DNA of 25,902 nt from Hyphomicrobiales bacterium (GTDB lineage Bacteria > Pseudomonadota > Alphaproteobacteria > Rhizobiales > Beijerinckiaceae), in assembly GCA_947374125.1 (NCBI GenBank), contig CANCAR010000011.1, forward strand, positions 1 through 25,902. Reading direction: 5' to 3'. Positions 1-7,259 of this stretch are shown one piece after another. How positions within the stretch are numbered: the stretch's first letter is position 1; every line of letters starts with the position of its first letter. Under the pieces are notes generated by a model. That model was not told where the DNA came from. It was given only the letters and a program-made list of their open reading frames with translations, and did not search any database. A program made the translations under genes and the position numbers.

Positions 1-155
1 AGCGCGTCACCTTGATAGGTGAAGGCCAATTCCGCGCCATGATCATGGGCTGACTTTGCGATACCCCACGCGATCGACTTGTTGTTGGCAAGGCCCATAA
101 TCAAGCCGCGTTTGCCTTTAAGGATCGAGGAGGTCGTATTCTTTTCGGAGGTCAT
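1..155 (-). CDS. fabI: Enoyl-[acyl-carrier-protein] reductase FabI, N-terminal part
   Basis: This is the 5' end of fabI; the gene runs off the left edge, so only about 51 residues are visible. FabI reduces trans-2-enoyl-ACP with NAD(P)H in the last step of each fatty acid elongation cycle, in the cytoplasm. The visible protein starts MTSEKNTTSS and continues with ILKGKRGLIMGLANNKSIAW, the Rossmann nucleotide-binding strand and GxxxxxSxxxG loop typical of FabI rather than of general SDRs. The ATG lies on the complement of 153-155. I see no strong ribosome binding site directly before it, so the exact start is moderately certain. The upstream leader (156-326) contains an 8-base inverted repeat. 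The active-site Tyr/Lys lie outside the window. Confidence 0.93.
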   Translation of the reverse strand, partial: MTSEKNTTSSILKGKRGLIMGLANNKSIAWGIAKSAHDHGAELAFTYQGDA

Positions 156-207
156 GGATCGGCGCTTCTAACGTTAAGGACGGAAATGTCGTTGACGAAC
201 GTGGTTC

Positions 208-235
208 TCCTTAGCGGAATGCGCAGGGCTAAGGA
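208..235. promoter_or_regulatory. 8-bp inverted repeat in the fabI upstream region
   Basis: TCCTTAGC at 208-215 and GCTAAGGA at 228-235 form a perfect inverted repeat around a 12-base spacer, about 55-80 bases upstream of the fabI start. No T-tract follows on either strand, so it does not look like an intrinsic terminator for the MOSC gene upstream. It could be an operator for fabI or a hairpin in the fabI leader RNA. Its role is inferred from position only. The rest of 156-326 shows no other feature I can name. Confidence 0.3.
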
Positions 236-326
236 AGCTTCAACGCGACGCCTTTTTGAAACTCGTCTCAATTCTTTTGACGAAATGTGACAGGCGAGGT
301 CAATTTATCGAGTGTTTTTGGCAATG

Positions 327-905
327 TTAATGAGACCAGATGCGTTGAGGCGGCAGAAAAAGTCGTACAGAATCGCCTTGTTTAATGTCGCCCTCACGCT
401 CGACCCACGCCACGAGCCCTCGTTTGTTTCCGGCCACTTTCGGGAACGCGAGGCCATGCCCCGGATGATGCCGTTCAATGACCATAGCCGGATATTTGCA
501 AGGCTCGTTTTCCAAATCAATGATCAGAGTTGCCCCGGATGAAAACATCATGCGGGTTGAAGGTGGTAACAAAGTAAGGTCCGGAATACCCGAAAGCAGC
601 AAATTTGCCCCCAACCATTCCGGCGGAAGTGCAGGAATATCCAATTTTATCGCCACTTCGGCCAATTCTTCAACCGAGACGATGGAGACCTGACGTCGGT
701 TTTTTAGCACCACACCGCGCGGATATTGGCGGAGCGTGCGTGCGTCCGACACCATGGTTGCACCTGAATGGCAATCGCCAACAATGCCGTCAAAGACCAT
801 GGTCAGACTATTTGTAGATGATTTTTCAAGTCCCGTGTTGCGGTCTGAATTGAGAAGGCACGCCTCTACCTGTCCAACAATTCCGATCTCTCTTACAAAA
901 GCCAT
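327..905 (-). CDS. MOSC domain-containing protein
   Basis: Single-domain MOSC protein of about 192 residues. MOSC (molybdenum cofactor sulfurase C-terminal) domains bind sulfur- or Moco-carrying groups; the substrate of this stand-alone kind is not known to me. Family features visible are a QYPRG...NRRQVSIVS stretch (near residues 60-76), PPEWLGANLLLSGIPDLTLL, a conserved Cys in LENEPC (residue 136), and the end GLVAWVEREGDIKQGDSVRL. The frame is open up to an ATG at 992, which would give 221 residues and overlap dnaJ by 20 bases. I prefer the ATG at 905 (or the adjacent one at 908), because GGAG lies just upstream and the protein then begins MAFVREIGIVGQVEACLLN, which fits the family length. 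It lies downstream of the DnaJ gene on the same strand and may be cotranscribed. Confidence 0.85.
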   Translation of the reverse strand: MAFVREIGIVGQVEACLLNSDRNTGLEKSSTNSLTMVFDGIVGDCHSGATMVSDARTLRQYPRGVVLKNRRQVSIVSVEELAEVAIKLDIPALPPEWLGANLLLSGIPDLTLLPPSTRMMFSSGATLIIDLENEPCKYPAMVIERHHPGHGLAFPKVAGNKRGLVAWVEREGDIKQGDSVRLFLPPQRIWSH

Positions 906-972
906 CATGCTGCTCCGCGCTTCGATGTTCAAAAATAGCAGCGACGAGCGATCCGCAAAAAGATCGATTGTC

Positions 973-1878
973 CTAGCGTGGCTTTCGGTCACGCCATCGT
1001 TTCATGAGCATTTCAAGTTCAAGATCTGGTTCTTTGGGAATGGTCAATTCAAGAGTTGCGAAAAGGTCACCAGCGCTATCGGTTGCTGGAAGACCCTTGC
1101 CTTTGAGCCTGAGCGTCATACCGCTCGAGCTATAGGGTGGAATTGAGAGTTCCACCACACCGTCAAGCGTAGGCACGCGGACTGTCCCACCAAGCACTGC
1201 ATCTTCTAGTGGAACGGCCACCCGTGTACGTAGATTTTTTCCGTCAACGATGAAACGCGAATCTTGCGTGACCCTGATCGTGATTAAAGCATCGCCGGGA
1301 ACCCCGCCTTCTGCACTGGCCTGCCCCTGCCGTTTTAGGCGGATCACTTTGCCGTCTGTCACGCCCGCTGGAACTGAAACATCTAACGCGCGGCCACCTG
1401 GGAGGAGAACGCGTGTGGTTGTTCCTTTAATCGCATCCGAAAGGCTAATTGATGCCATCACTTTTAAATCGGCACCGGGTGCCGGCGGTCGACGTCGAGC
1501 GGTTCGCGCATCAGCGCCCCCCATGCCGCCGCGGAAAAAATCCGCAAAGATATCGGACGCGTCGAAGTTGCCGCCAAACGGGCCACCGCCAGCGGCGCGG
1601 CCACCCGCAAATCCCTGACCGCCCGGTCCACCACCTGGAAAGCCTTGAAAACGCGGTTTGCCTTCGGCGTCGATTTCCCCTGAATCAAATTGTTTGCGCT
1701 TCTTTGCATCGCCAAGGATCTCATAGGCTGAGTTGAGCTCAGCAAATTTGTCTTTTGCTTTGGGATCGGAGACGTTGCGATCAGGGTGCAAGACCTTGGC
1801 CTGCCGACGATAGGCCTTTTTGATCTCGTCCTCATTCGACGATTTTTGTACGCCTAGTATGGTATAAGGATCGCGCAT
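973..1878 (-). CDS. DnaJ-class (CbpA-like) co-chaperone
   Basis: About 301 residues. An N-terminal J domain (residues 1-65) carries the HPD motif at 31-33, needed to stimulate DnaK ATPase. A Gly/Phe-rich linker follows (roughly 80-135), then a DnaJ C-terminal substrate-binding domain (VLLPGGRALDVSVPAGVTDG). The four CxxCxGxG zinc repeats of true DnaJ are absent, so this is a type II, CbpA-like J protein rather than the main DnaJ. The frame extends to an ATG at 1902, but I choose the ATG at 1878. AGGA sits 9 bases upstream of it, and MRDPYTILGV is the usual J-domain beginning. It is flanked on the same strand by a lipoprotein gene upstream and the MOSC gene downstream. Confidence 0.93.
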   Translation of the reverse strand: MRDPYTILGVQKSSNEDEIKKAYRRQAKVLHPDRNVSDPKAKDKFAELNSAYEILGDAKKRKQFDSGEIDAEGKPRFQGFPGGGPGGQGFAGGRAAGGGPFGGNFDASDIFADFFRGGMGGADARTARRRPPAPGADLKVMASISLSDAIKGTTTRVLLPGGRALDVSVPAGVTDGKVIRLKRQGQASAEGGVPGDALITIRVTQDSRFIVDGKNLRTRVAVPLEDAVLGGTVRVPTLDGVVELSIPPYSSSGMTLRLKGKGLPATDSAGDLFATLELTIPKEPDLELEMLMKRWRDRKPR

Positions 1879-1987
1879 TCCATTTGGTCCTGACCGGTAC
1901 ATGCGATGGTCGGAGCCGCCGACCGTTATTTAACATCATGATGTAAGGATTGATGGGCGTTCACGCAACCTGACTTCGGGTGCCATC

Positions 1988-2440
1988 TTACCCTTGCCGG
2001 ATGAGCCGCTTCACGTCGGAGATTTTCCATTCACCAGTGCCATCTTGACACGCGGTACCTTGCAGCATGGGACGCGAAACATTTTCAATCACAATTTGTG
2101 CCGCAAAAACACGACAAAGATCGCCGTCTTTAACGAAGGCGATACCCAATGGACGAAAATTGCCGCGAGCGGCTGTCATTTCATTCTCCCATTGAACCAA
2201 TTCTTTGGTATTGTTGGGCTTCAATGCTGCTTCTAAGGCCGCATTCGCTCGTTCCCAGTCTGCGGCATTGAGTTCTGTGGAAAGGGTTGATGCCGTTGAA
2301 AAAATTGAGCTGGTCGTGATCGGAGACTTGTCTGCAAGGAGTTCAGAAAAGATAGGCAACGAGTTAGCGCAGCCAGTGACGCTGAAAAGACATAAAAAAA
2401 GTCCAAATTGGCGTGCGACGGGTATCGTGCGTCTCATCAT
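1988..2440 (-). CDS. Small lipoprotein, RT0821/Lpp0805-like surface antigen family
   Basis: About 150 residues. It starts with two Met, two Arg and a hydrophobic stretch ending LFLCLFSVTGC. V-T-G-C is a lipobox with the lipidated Cys at residue 24, so the mature protein is probably anchored in the outer or inner membrane. The C-terminal part contains NVSRPMLQGTACQDGTGEWK, which resembles the small surface-antigen domain seen in alphaproteobacterial 17-kDa-like proteins. The open frame extends upstream to 2683, but that part runs antisense through pdxH and has no family resemblance. The ATG at 2440 has AAGG 9 bases upstream and puts the signal peptide at the very N-terminus. Its function is unknown. 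Diverges from pdxH across an 88-base gap. Confidence 0.8.
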   Translation of the reverse strand: MMRRTIPVARQFGLFLCLFSVTGCANSLPIFSELLADKSPITTSSIFSTASTLSTELNAADWERANAALEAALKPNNTKELVQWENEMTAARGNFRPLGIAFVKDGDLCRVFAAQIVIENVSRPMLQGTACQDGTGEWKISDVKRLIRQG

Positions 2441-2528
2441 TGACGTATGCCTTTTCCAGTCAAAACCAGCGTTGACGATTTGGCGTAAGCGGGTTGCGAC
2501 AAATTGAGTCGTTCGGAGCATTAGAATC

Positions 2529-3143
2529 TTGAAAAGTTTAACAGACGGTGACTTTACCGAAGCAGGCGAACCTTTTGCACTTTTCGCGCAATGGTTTGAG
2601 GACGCAAAAAGCTCAGAACCCAATGATCCGAACGCAATGGCATTGGCGACAGTAGATCCGTCGGGTTTGCCGAATGTGCGCATGGTGTTGATGAAGGGTT
2701 GGGATGAGGCGGGTTTCGTATTTTATACGAATACTGAATCGGCGAAGGGGCGTGAGGTTTTGGGAACGCTAAAGGCCGCGCTTGTGTTCCACTGGAAAAG
2801 TCTCAAACGACAGGTGCGGGTGCGAGGGCTTATCGAACAGGTTTCTGATGCAGAAGCTGATGCCTATTTTCAGTCACGACCACGGGATAGCCGCATTGGA
2901 GCATGGGCCAGTCAGCAATCCCGTCCGCTCGAGACACGCTTTGCGCTAGAGAAGGCTGTGGCACTCAATGCTGCAAAATATGCGATCGGAGAAGTACCAA
3001 GACCGCCGCATTGGACTGGTTTTCGCATTTTGCCAGTCGAAATGGAATTTTGGCATGATCGGCCGTTTCGTCTGCATGACCGAGTGGTCTTTCGACGGGA
3101 ATTGCCGAACAGTGGTTGGACGAAGGTTCGGCTTTATCCGTAA
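2529..3143 (+). CDS. pdxH: Pyridoxamine 5'-phosphate oxidase PdxH
   Basis: FMN enzyme that oxidises pyridoxine- or pyridoxamine-5'-phosphate to pyridoxal-5'-phosphate, the last step of PLP synthesis and salvage. The 204 residues match the family from end to end: PNAMALATVD, RMVLMKGWDEAGFVFYTN, ALVFHWKSLKRQVRVRG, SRIGAWASQQSRPLETR, and the C-terminal EFWHDRPFRLHDR followed by RLYP. The predicted start is a TTG with GGAG 10 bases upstream. A stop lies in frame shortly before (2505-2507), and there is no in-frame ATG between that stop and the conserved DGDFTEA segment, so TTG is the best available start. The SDR gene follows 29 bases later on the same strand. Confidence 0.96.
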   Translation: MKSLTDGDFTEAGEPFALFAQWFEDAKSSEPNDPNAMALATVDPSGLPNVRMVLMKGWDEAGFVFYTNTESAKGREVLGTLKAALVFHWKSLKRQVRVRGLIEQVSDAEADAYFQSRPRDSRIGAWASQQSRPLETRFALEKAVALNAAKYAIGEVPRPPHWTGFRILPVEMEFWHDRPFRLHDRVVFRRELPNSGWTKVRLYP

Positions 3144-3172
3144 TGTGTTATTAAAAGTAAGGAGAAACGCTG

Positions 3173-3925
3173 ATGACCCTTTCGATGGAAGCGCCAAGAC
3201 GAAGGACGATGTTGTTGACCGGCGCGAGCCGGGGCATCGGGCATGCCACCGTCAAGCGGTTTTCGGCCGCTGGCTGGCGCGTTATCAGCTGTTCGAGGCA
3301 GGCTTTTCCTGAAAATTGTCCATGGGAAATGGGTGCGCAGGATCATATTCAGGTGGATTTGGAAGATGTCCAAAACACCCGCGAGGCCATTGACGAAATC
3401 CGGCGTCGACTAGAAGACGGCCAGCTAGACGCACTCGTCAACAATGCCGGAATTTCGCCTAAGGGCGAGGACGGTGTGCGGCTTGGCACGCTTAACACCG
3501 AGCTAGAGGACTGGCACCGCGTTTTTCAGGTGAATTTCTTTGCGCCGATGATGCTGGCGCGCGGACTGATGAAAGAGCTTGAGGCGGCAAAGGGCTCTAT
3601 CGTCAATGTGACGTCGATTGCCGGTTCTCGCGTACATCCCTTTGCCGGATCAGCCTATGCCACGTCGAAAGCTGCATTGGCAGGGCTCACTCGCGAAATG
3701 GCGTCCGATTTTGGCCCCATCGGTATTCGCGTTAATTCGATTTCGCCGGGCGAAATTGATACGTCGATTTTGTCCCCGGGAACCGACAAAATTGTCGAAC
3801 AAATTCCGATGCGACGACTTGGCACGCCAGAGGAGGTTGCGAAGGCGATCTATTTTCTGTGCACTGAACAATCAAGTTATGTTCACGGTGCCGAAATCCA
3901 CATCAATGGTGGCCAACACGTATGA
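3173..3925 (+). CDS. SDR family NAD(P)-dependent oxidoreductase
   Basis: Classical short-chain dehydrogenase/reductase of 250 residues; the substrate cannot be told from sequence. The cofactor motif TGASRGIG is at residues 16-23, NNAG at 90-93, and the catalytic Ser148, Tyr162 and Lys166 (YATSK) are all present. The C-terminal GAEIHINGGQHV is the usual SDR ending. A strong ribosome binding site, AAGGAG, sits 8 bases before the ATG. The stop codon overlaps the start of the following Nudix gene (ATGA), so the two are translationally coupled and probably serve related or housecleaning roles downstream of pdxH. No pathway assignment is justified. Confidence 0.93.
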   Translation: MTLSMEAPRRRTMLLTGASRGIGHATVKRFSAAGWRVISCSRQAFPENCPWEMGAQDHIQVDLEDVQNTREAIDEIRRRLEDGQLDALVNNAGISPKGEDGVRLGTLNTELEDWHRVFQVNFFAPMMLARGLMKELEAAKGSIVNVTSIAGSRVHPFAGSAYATSKAALAGLTREMASDFGPIGIRVNSISPGEIDTSILSPGTDKIVEQIPMRRLGTPEEVAKAIYFLCTEQSSYVHGAEIHINGGQHV

Positions 3926-4365
3926 GCAGCCGCCTTTATCCCGAAAGACCATTTATTGGGGCTAGCATTGCTGTTTTTAGAGAAGGCAAAGTTCTCCTCG
4001 CTGCGCGAATTGGTACCGAGGATGCACCTATCTTTTCACTCCCCGGCGGAATTGTCGAAGTTGGTGAGACGCTGGAAGAAGCTGCCCTACGCGAGCTGAT
4101 GGAAGAGGTCGGCATCAAGGCTCGGATTGTAGGCTTTGCCGGGCATGTCGAGGTGATCGAGCGCGACGCTGAGGGAAAAGTGAAGCGACATTTCGTGGTC
4201 AACGCCTTTTCAGCTCATTGGACAGAAGGCGAGGCTGTTACGGGGCCGGAAGCGCCTCACATCCGATGGGTTGATCCGCGGGAACTCGGCGGAATAACAA
4301 TGACGAAAGGCCTTGGGTCAATCCTTCAGCGAGCCGCCGTATTGATCGCCGATACCGACCAATAA
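3922..4365 (+). CDS. Nudix hydrolase
   Basis: 147 residues. It contains a complete Nudix box: G, five residues, E, seven residues, then REL-M-EE-VGI (within GGIVEVGETLEEAALRELME). All metal-binding glutamates are present, so it should hydrolyse a nucleoside diphosphate linked to another group. The residues after the box (HVEVIERDAEGKVKRHFVV) resemble ADP-ribose pyrophosphatase-type Nudix proteins, but the substrate is inferred only. It overlaps the SDR stop by 4 bases. Its stop codon directly abuts the stop of the convergent dihydroorotase gene with no spacer, so no intrinsic terminator fits between them. Confidence 0.93.
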   Translation: MSSRLYPERPFIGASIAVFREGKVLLAARIGTEDAPIFSLPGGIVEVGETLEEAALRELMEEVGIKARIVGFAGHVEVIERDAEGKVKRHFVVNAFSAHWTEGEAVTGPEAPHIRWVDPRELGGITMTKGLGSILQRAAVLIADTDQ

Positions 4366-5685
4366 TTACATGAATCGGATGGCTTCCCCTTGGGATGGCG
4401 TAACAAGTTCACCATCCCACATAACGCGTTGGCCCCGAACAATCGTACCTACCGGCCAACCTTCGACGCTTTTGCCGTCATAAGGTGTCCATCCGCAACG
4501 CGATTGAATCCAGCTATTGGTGATGGTTTCGCGTCGCTTCATATCAACGATGGTTAAATCAGCGTCATAGCCCGAAGCAATTCGGCCTTTGCCAGCAATA
4601 CCGAACAGCCGTAACGGACCGGCACTCGTCATATCCACAAAACGCTCCAGCGACATGCGCCCAGCATTGACGTGATCGAGCATGATTGGAACTAGGGTCT
4701 GAACGCCAGTCATTCCAGATGGGGATGCCGGATAGGGTTTGGCTTTTTCCTCAAGGGTGTGCGGCGCGTGATCCGATCCAAGGATATCGGCGACACCTTG
4801 TGCGACGCCCTGCCAGATGCCGGCACGATGGGATTCGTCGCGGACGGGTGGGTTCATCTGGACGAGTGTGCCAAATCGTTCATAGGCTTCTGGGCCTGCC
4901 AAAGTGAGGTGATGTGGTGTAACCTCGCAACTTGCAACGTCCTTATGGTCTCTCAAAAAGTACATTTCATCGCTTGTCGAGATGTGCAGCACATGGATGC
5001 GTGCGCCGGTATTACGCGCGATACGGACGAGACGCTTGGTGCATGCTAAGGCTACCTCGGCGGAGCGCCAGATCGGGTGAGATGAGGGGTCTCCTTCAAC
5101 GCGAAGATTTTTACGGTCTCTGAGCATCATTTCATCTTCGGAATGAAAGGCTGCGCGGCGACGCGTTTTGCTCAAGATGGCCGCGACGCCCGTATCATCT
5201 TCCACGAGCAGCGAGCCGGTCGACGAGCCCATAAAGACCTTAATTCCGGCGGCACCCGGAAGGCGTTCAAGCTCGGGGATATGCTTAATATTGTGATGCG
5301 TACCGCCAACCCAGAATGCAAAATCGCAATGCATCCGGTGTGTGCCGCGTCTGACCTTGTCCGCCAGCGCCTCCGCGTCCGTCGTTTGTGGATCGGTATT
5401 GGGCATTTCAAAAACGGAGGTCACGCCGCCCATGACGGCAGAGCGCGAACCTGTTTCGAGATCCTCTTTGTGAGTCAGGCCAGGCTCCCGGAAATGGACT
5501 TGGGTGTCGATGACGCCCGGCAAAATATGCAAGCCTCTACAATCGATAACCTCGCCAGCCGCCTTGGGATCAAGCGCGCCAATGGCTACAATCTTGCCAT
5601 GCTTAACGCCGATGTCGGTCATACCGATGCCATCTTGGTTGACGACCGTGCCGCCTTTGAAAATGGTGTCGAAGATTAAAGGCAT
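4366..5685 (-). CDS. Dihydroorotase, type I, amidohydrolase superfamily
   Basis: 439 residues. It is predicted to interconvert N-carbamoyl-aspartate and dihydroorotate in pyrimidine synthesis. Amidohydrolase features are GVIDTQVHFREPG (residues 57-69), a candidate carbamylated Lys149 in GIKVFMGSS, His181, His234 in HVLHIST, and Asp305 in GSDHAPH. The first metal ligand motif, normally HxH, reads QxH (Gln62, His64). I recall the same DTQVHFREPG form from many alphaproteobacterial proteins annotated as dihydroorotase, so it is probably a family trait, not damage. A related hydantoinase or allantoinase activity cannot be excluded. The start has GGGGAG 9 bases before the ATG. pyrB and other pyr genes are not in the window. 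Confidence 0.88.
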   Translation of the reverse strand: MPLIFDTIFKGGTVVNQDGIGMTDIGVKHGKIVAIGALDPKAAGEVIDCRGLHILPGVIDTQVHFREPGLTHKEDLETGSRSAVMGGVTSVFEMPNTDPQTTDAEALADKVRRGTHRMHCDFAFWVGGTHHNIKHIPELERLPGAAGIKVFMGSSTGSLLVEDDTGVAAILSKTRRRAAFHSEDEMMLRDRKNLRVEGDPSSHPIWRSAEVALACTKRLVRIARNTGARIHVLHISTSDEMYFLRDHKDVASCEVTPHHLTLAGPEAYERFGTLVQMNPPVRDESHRAGIWQGVAQGVADILGSDHAPHTLEEKAKPYPASPSGMTGVQTLVPIMLDHVNAGRMSLERFVDMTSAGPLRLFGIAGKGRIASGYDADLTIVDMKRRETITNSWIQSRCGWTPYDGKSVEGWPVGTIVRGQRVMWDGELVTPSQGEAIRFM

Positions 5686-5760
5686 CGTGTAACGCTCCCC
5701 TATGCTGCGCCCGGCTTGAGCCGTATTCGCTTCTGTCCTACGGTTTGAATCAGGCTATAT

Positions 5761-5799
5761 CAAGAAAGCTGCATGCCACGCCAAGAAAGTTGAATGCCA
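5761..5799 (+). repeat. Tandem 21-bp duplication over the ygfZ ribosome binding site and start
   Basis: The 18 bases at 5761-5778 and at 5782-5799 are alike at 16 positions, offset by 21 bases. Each copy carries AAGAAAG followed by ATGCCA. The second copy's ATG is the predicted ygfZ start; the first copy's ATG opens a very short reading frame. This is directly visible in the sequence. Confidence 0.8.
5773..5793 (+). other. Possible leader mini-ORF (6 codons) abutting the ygfZ start
   Basis: The ATG in the first repeat copy reads Met-Pro-Arg-Gln-Glu-Ser and then TGA, with the TGA directly followed by the ygfZ ATG in the same frame. If translated, ribosomes would terminate exactly at the next start and could reinitiate. 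Whether it is used is unknown. Confidence 0.35.
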
Positions 5800-6654
5800 A
5801 TGCCCAATTGCCTCCTTCCTGATCGGGGAGTTGTGAGTGTTTCGGGACCTGAAGCACGCCCATTTCTCGATAATGTGCTTACGGTTTCGATGGAAGGCCT
5901 AAACAAGGGCAGCGCAGTTTATGGCGGCCTTCTAACGCCACACGGTAAGATTATTGTGGATGGAATCATCCTCCCGACGGATGATGGATTATTGATCGAC
6001 TGCCCTCGGTTGCTTGCTGGTGACCTGGCTCGTCGGCTGGGCTTTTATAAACTTCGCGCCAAGGTAGACATTGCCAACCTCTCTGATGACATGGTGGCTT
6101 ATGCCACTTGGGGTGGTGATCCATTGACCGATAACAAAGGGTACCGAGCCAGCGATCCAAGACTTTCGACGCTTGGGGAAAGAATCCTCATTTCGGCCGC
6201 TCAATCCATCGCAACCAACGCTGTCGCAGGTGACTATCATGTCCACCGGATTTCGCTCGGCGTGCCGGAAGGGGGGCGGGATTTTGTCTATGGCGACAGC
6301 TTTCCGCACGAGGCGGATATGGATCAACTGCACGGCATCGATTTCGCTAAAGGTTGTTATGTGGGTCAAGAGGTCGTGTCGCGGATGCAGCATCGGGGCA
6401 CGGCACGGACGCGGTGTGTGCCCGTTCGATTTTCTGAAGGCAAGGCTCCTCCTGAAGGAACAGAGGCGCTGGCCGGTGAAAAAATATGTGGCCGGATTGG
6501 GTCTTCGACGTCTGCCGGGCAGGCTATTGCACTCTTGCGGCTTGATCGGATTGCTGAGGCTATAAAGGCAGGGGAGTCGTTATCGGCGGCGGGCCAAGCC
6601 TTTTCCGTCGAGCAACGAGACTGGATGCGTTTTCATCTTGAGGGGGTAGCATGA
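5794..6654 (+). CDS. ygfZ: YgfZ/GcvT-family folate-binding protein (Fe-S cluster assembly/repair)
   Basis: 286 residues. YgfZ proteins bind tetrahydrofolate with a GcvT-like fold and support maintenance of certain Fe-S enzymes. The diagnostic signature KGCYVGQEVVSRMQHRG is present, with the conserved Cys at residue 188. The N-terminal segment LLPDRGVVSVSGPEARPFLD is also typical. Two ATGs, at 5794 and 5800, are possible starts. The first is preceded by the weak AAGAAAG and lies in the second copy of a tandem duplication. The stop overlaps the tag start by 4 bases (ATGA), and this gene heads the operon that runs to 9360. Confidence 0.92.
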   Translation: MPMPNCLLPDRGVVSVSGPEARPFLDNVLTVSMEGLNKGSAVYGGLLTPHGKIIVDGIILPTDDGLLIDCPRLLAGDLARRLGFYKLRAKVDIANLSDDMVAYATWGGDPLTDNKGYRASDPRLSTLGERILISAAQSIATNAVAGDYHVHRISLGVPEGGRDFVYGDSFPHEADMDQLHGIDFAKGCYVGQEVVSRMQHRGTARTRCVPVRFSEGKAPPEGTEALAGEKICGRIGSSTSAGQAIALLRLDRIAEAIKAGESLSAAGQAFSVEQRDWMRFHLEGVA

Positions 6655-7259
6655 CGAGAGGTGTCATCGAACATCCGGATGGTAAAAACCGCTGCCCTTG
6701 GCCCGGCGTTGACCCTCTCTATGTTGCTTATCACGATACGGATTGGGGCGTCCCTGAATATGATGATAGGGCCCTGTTTGAGAAATTAATACTGGATGGC
6801 TTTCAGGCCGGTTTAAGTTGGATCACGATCTTGCGAAAGCGCGAGAATTTTCGGGCAGCCTTCGACGGTTTCGATGCTGAGCGGATCGTCCGATATGGCC
6901 CCGAAAAAGTTGAAAGCCTTGTGGTCGACGCTGGTATTATCCGCCACCGTGGCAAAATCGAGAGCACGATAAAAAGCGCGCGCGTCTATCTTGATATTCA
7001 AGAGAGCTCGGGATTTTCCAACTATCTCTGGGACTTTATTGATGGTCGTGTCATCCAAAATTCACCCCGGAGTATGGCCGACATTAAGACCGAAACTGAA
7101 GTATCGCGTCGGATGTCTAAAGATCTCAAACAGCGTGGCTTCAATTTTTGCGGTCCAACCATTATCCATGCCTTCATGCAAGCCGTTGGCATGGTGAATG
7201 ATCATCTCGTCGAATGCTTTCGGCACGAGGAAGTCAAAGCGCTGGAGCGGGGCCTTTAA
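6651..7259 (+). CDS. tag: DNA-3-methyladenine glycosylase I
   Basis: Base-excision repair glycosylase that removes 3-methyladenine from DNA. 202 residues, full length. The zinc-binding set of the TAG family is intact: Cys15 (RCPW), His28 (YHDTDWGVP), and His183/Cys187 in NDHLVECFRH. The core FQAGLSWITILRKRENF and AGIIRHRGKI match the family closely. The E. coli base-recognition residue Glu38 corresponds here to Asp49 (LILDGFQAGLSW), a conservative change that I believe is common in this branch. The gene overlaps ygfZ by 4 bases, and its last base is the first base of the next gene, so translation is coupled. Why a repair enzyme sits here is unclear. Confidence 0.96.
   Translation: MTRGVIEHPDGKNRCPWPGVDPLYVAYHDTDWGVPEYDDRALFEKLILDGFQAGLSWITILRKRENFRAAFDGFDAERIVRYGPEKVESLVVDAGIIRHRGKIESTIKSARVYLDIQESSGFSNYLWDFIDGRVIQNSPRSMADIKTETEVSRRMSKDLKQRGFNFCGPTIIHAFMQAVGMVNDHLVECFRHEEVKALERGL

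Noticed and set aside
906..992. Longer MOSC protein starting at 992
   Set aside because: The added residues show no family resemblance and overlap dnaJ, while the ATG at 905 has GGAG upstream. It stays possible but less likely.
2441..2683. N-terminal extension of the lipoprotein reading frame, antisense to pdxH
   Set aside because: The signal peptide and lipobox would be internal, and a well-placed ribosome binding site precedes the ATG at 2440. The extension is an open frame on the opposite strand of pdxH.
5143..5679. 178-residue plus-strand ORF antisense to the dihydroorotase gene
   Set aside because: It is a shadow of the strongly conserved minus-strand gene and encodes no recognisable protein.
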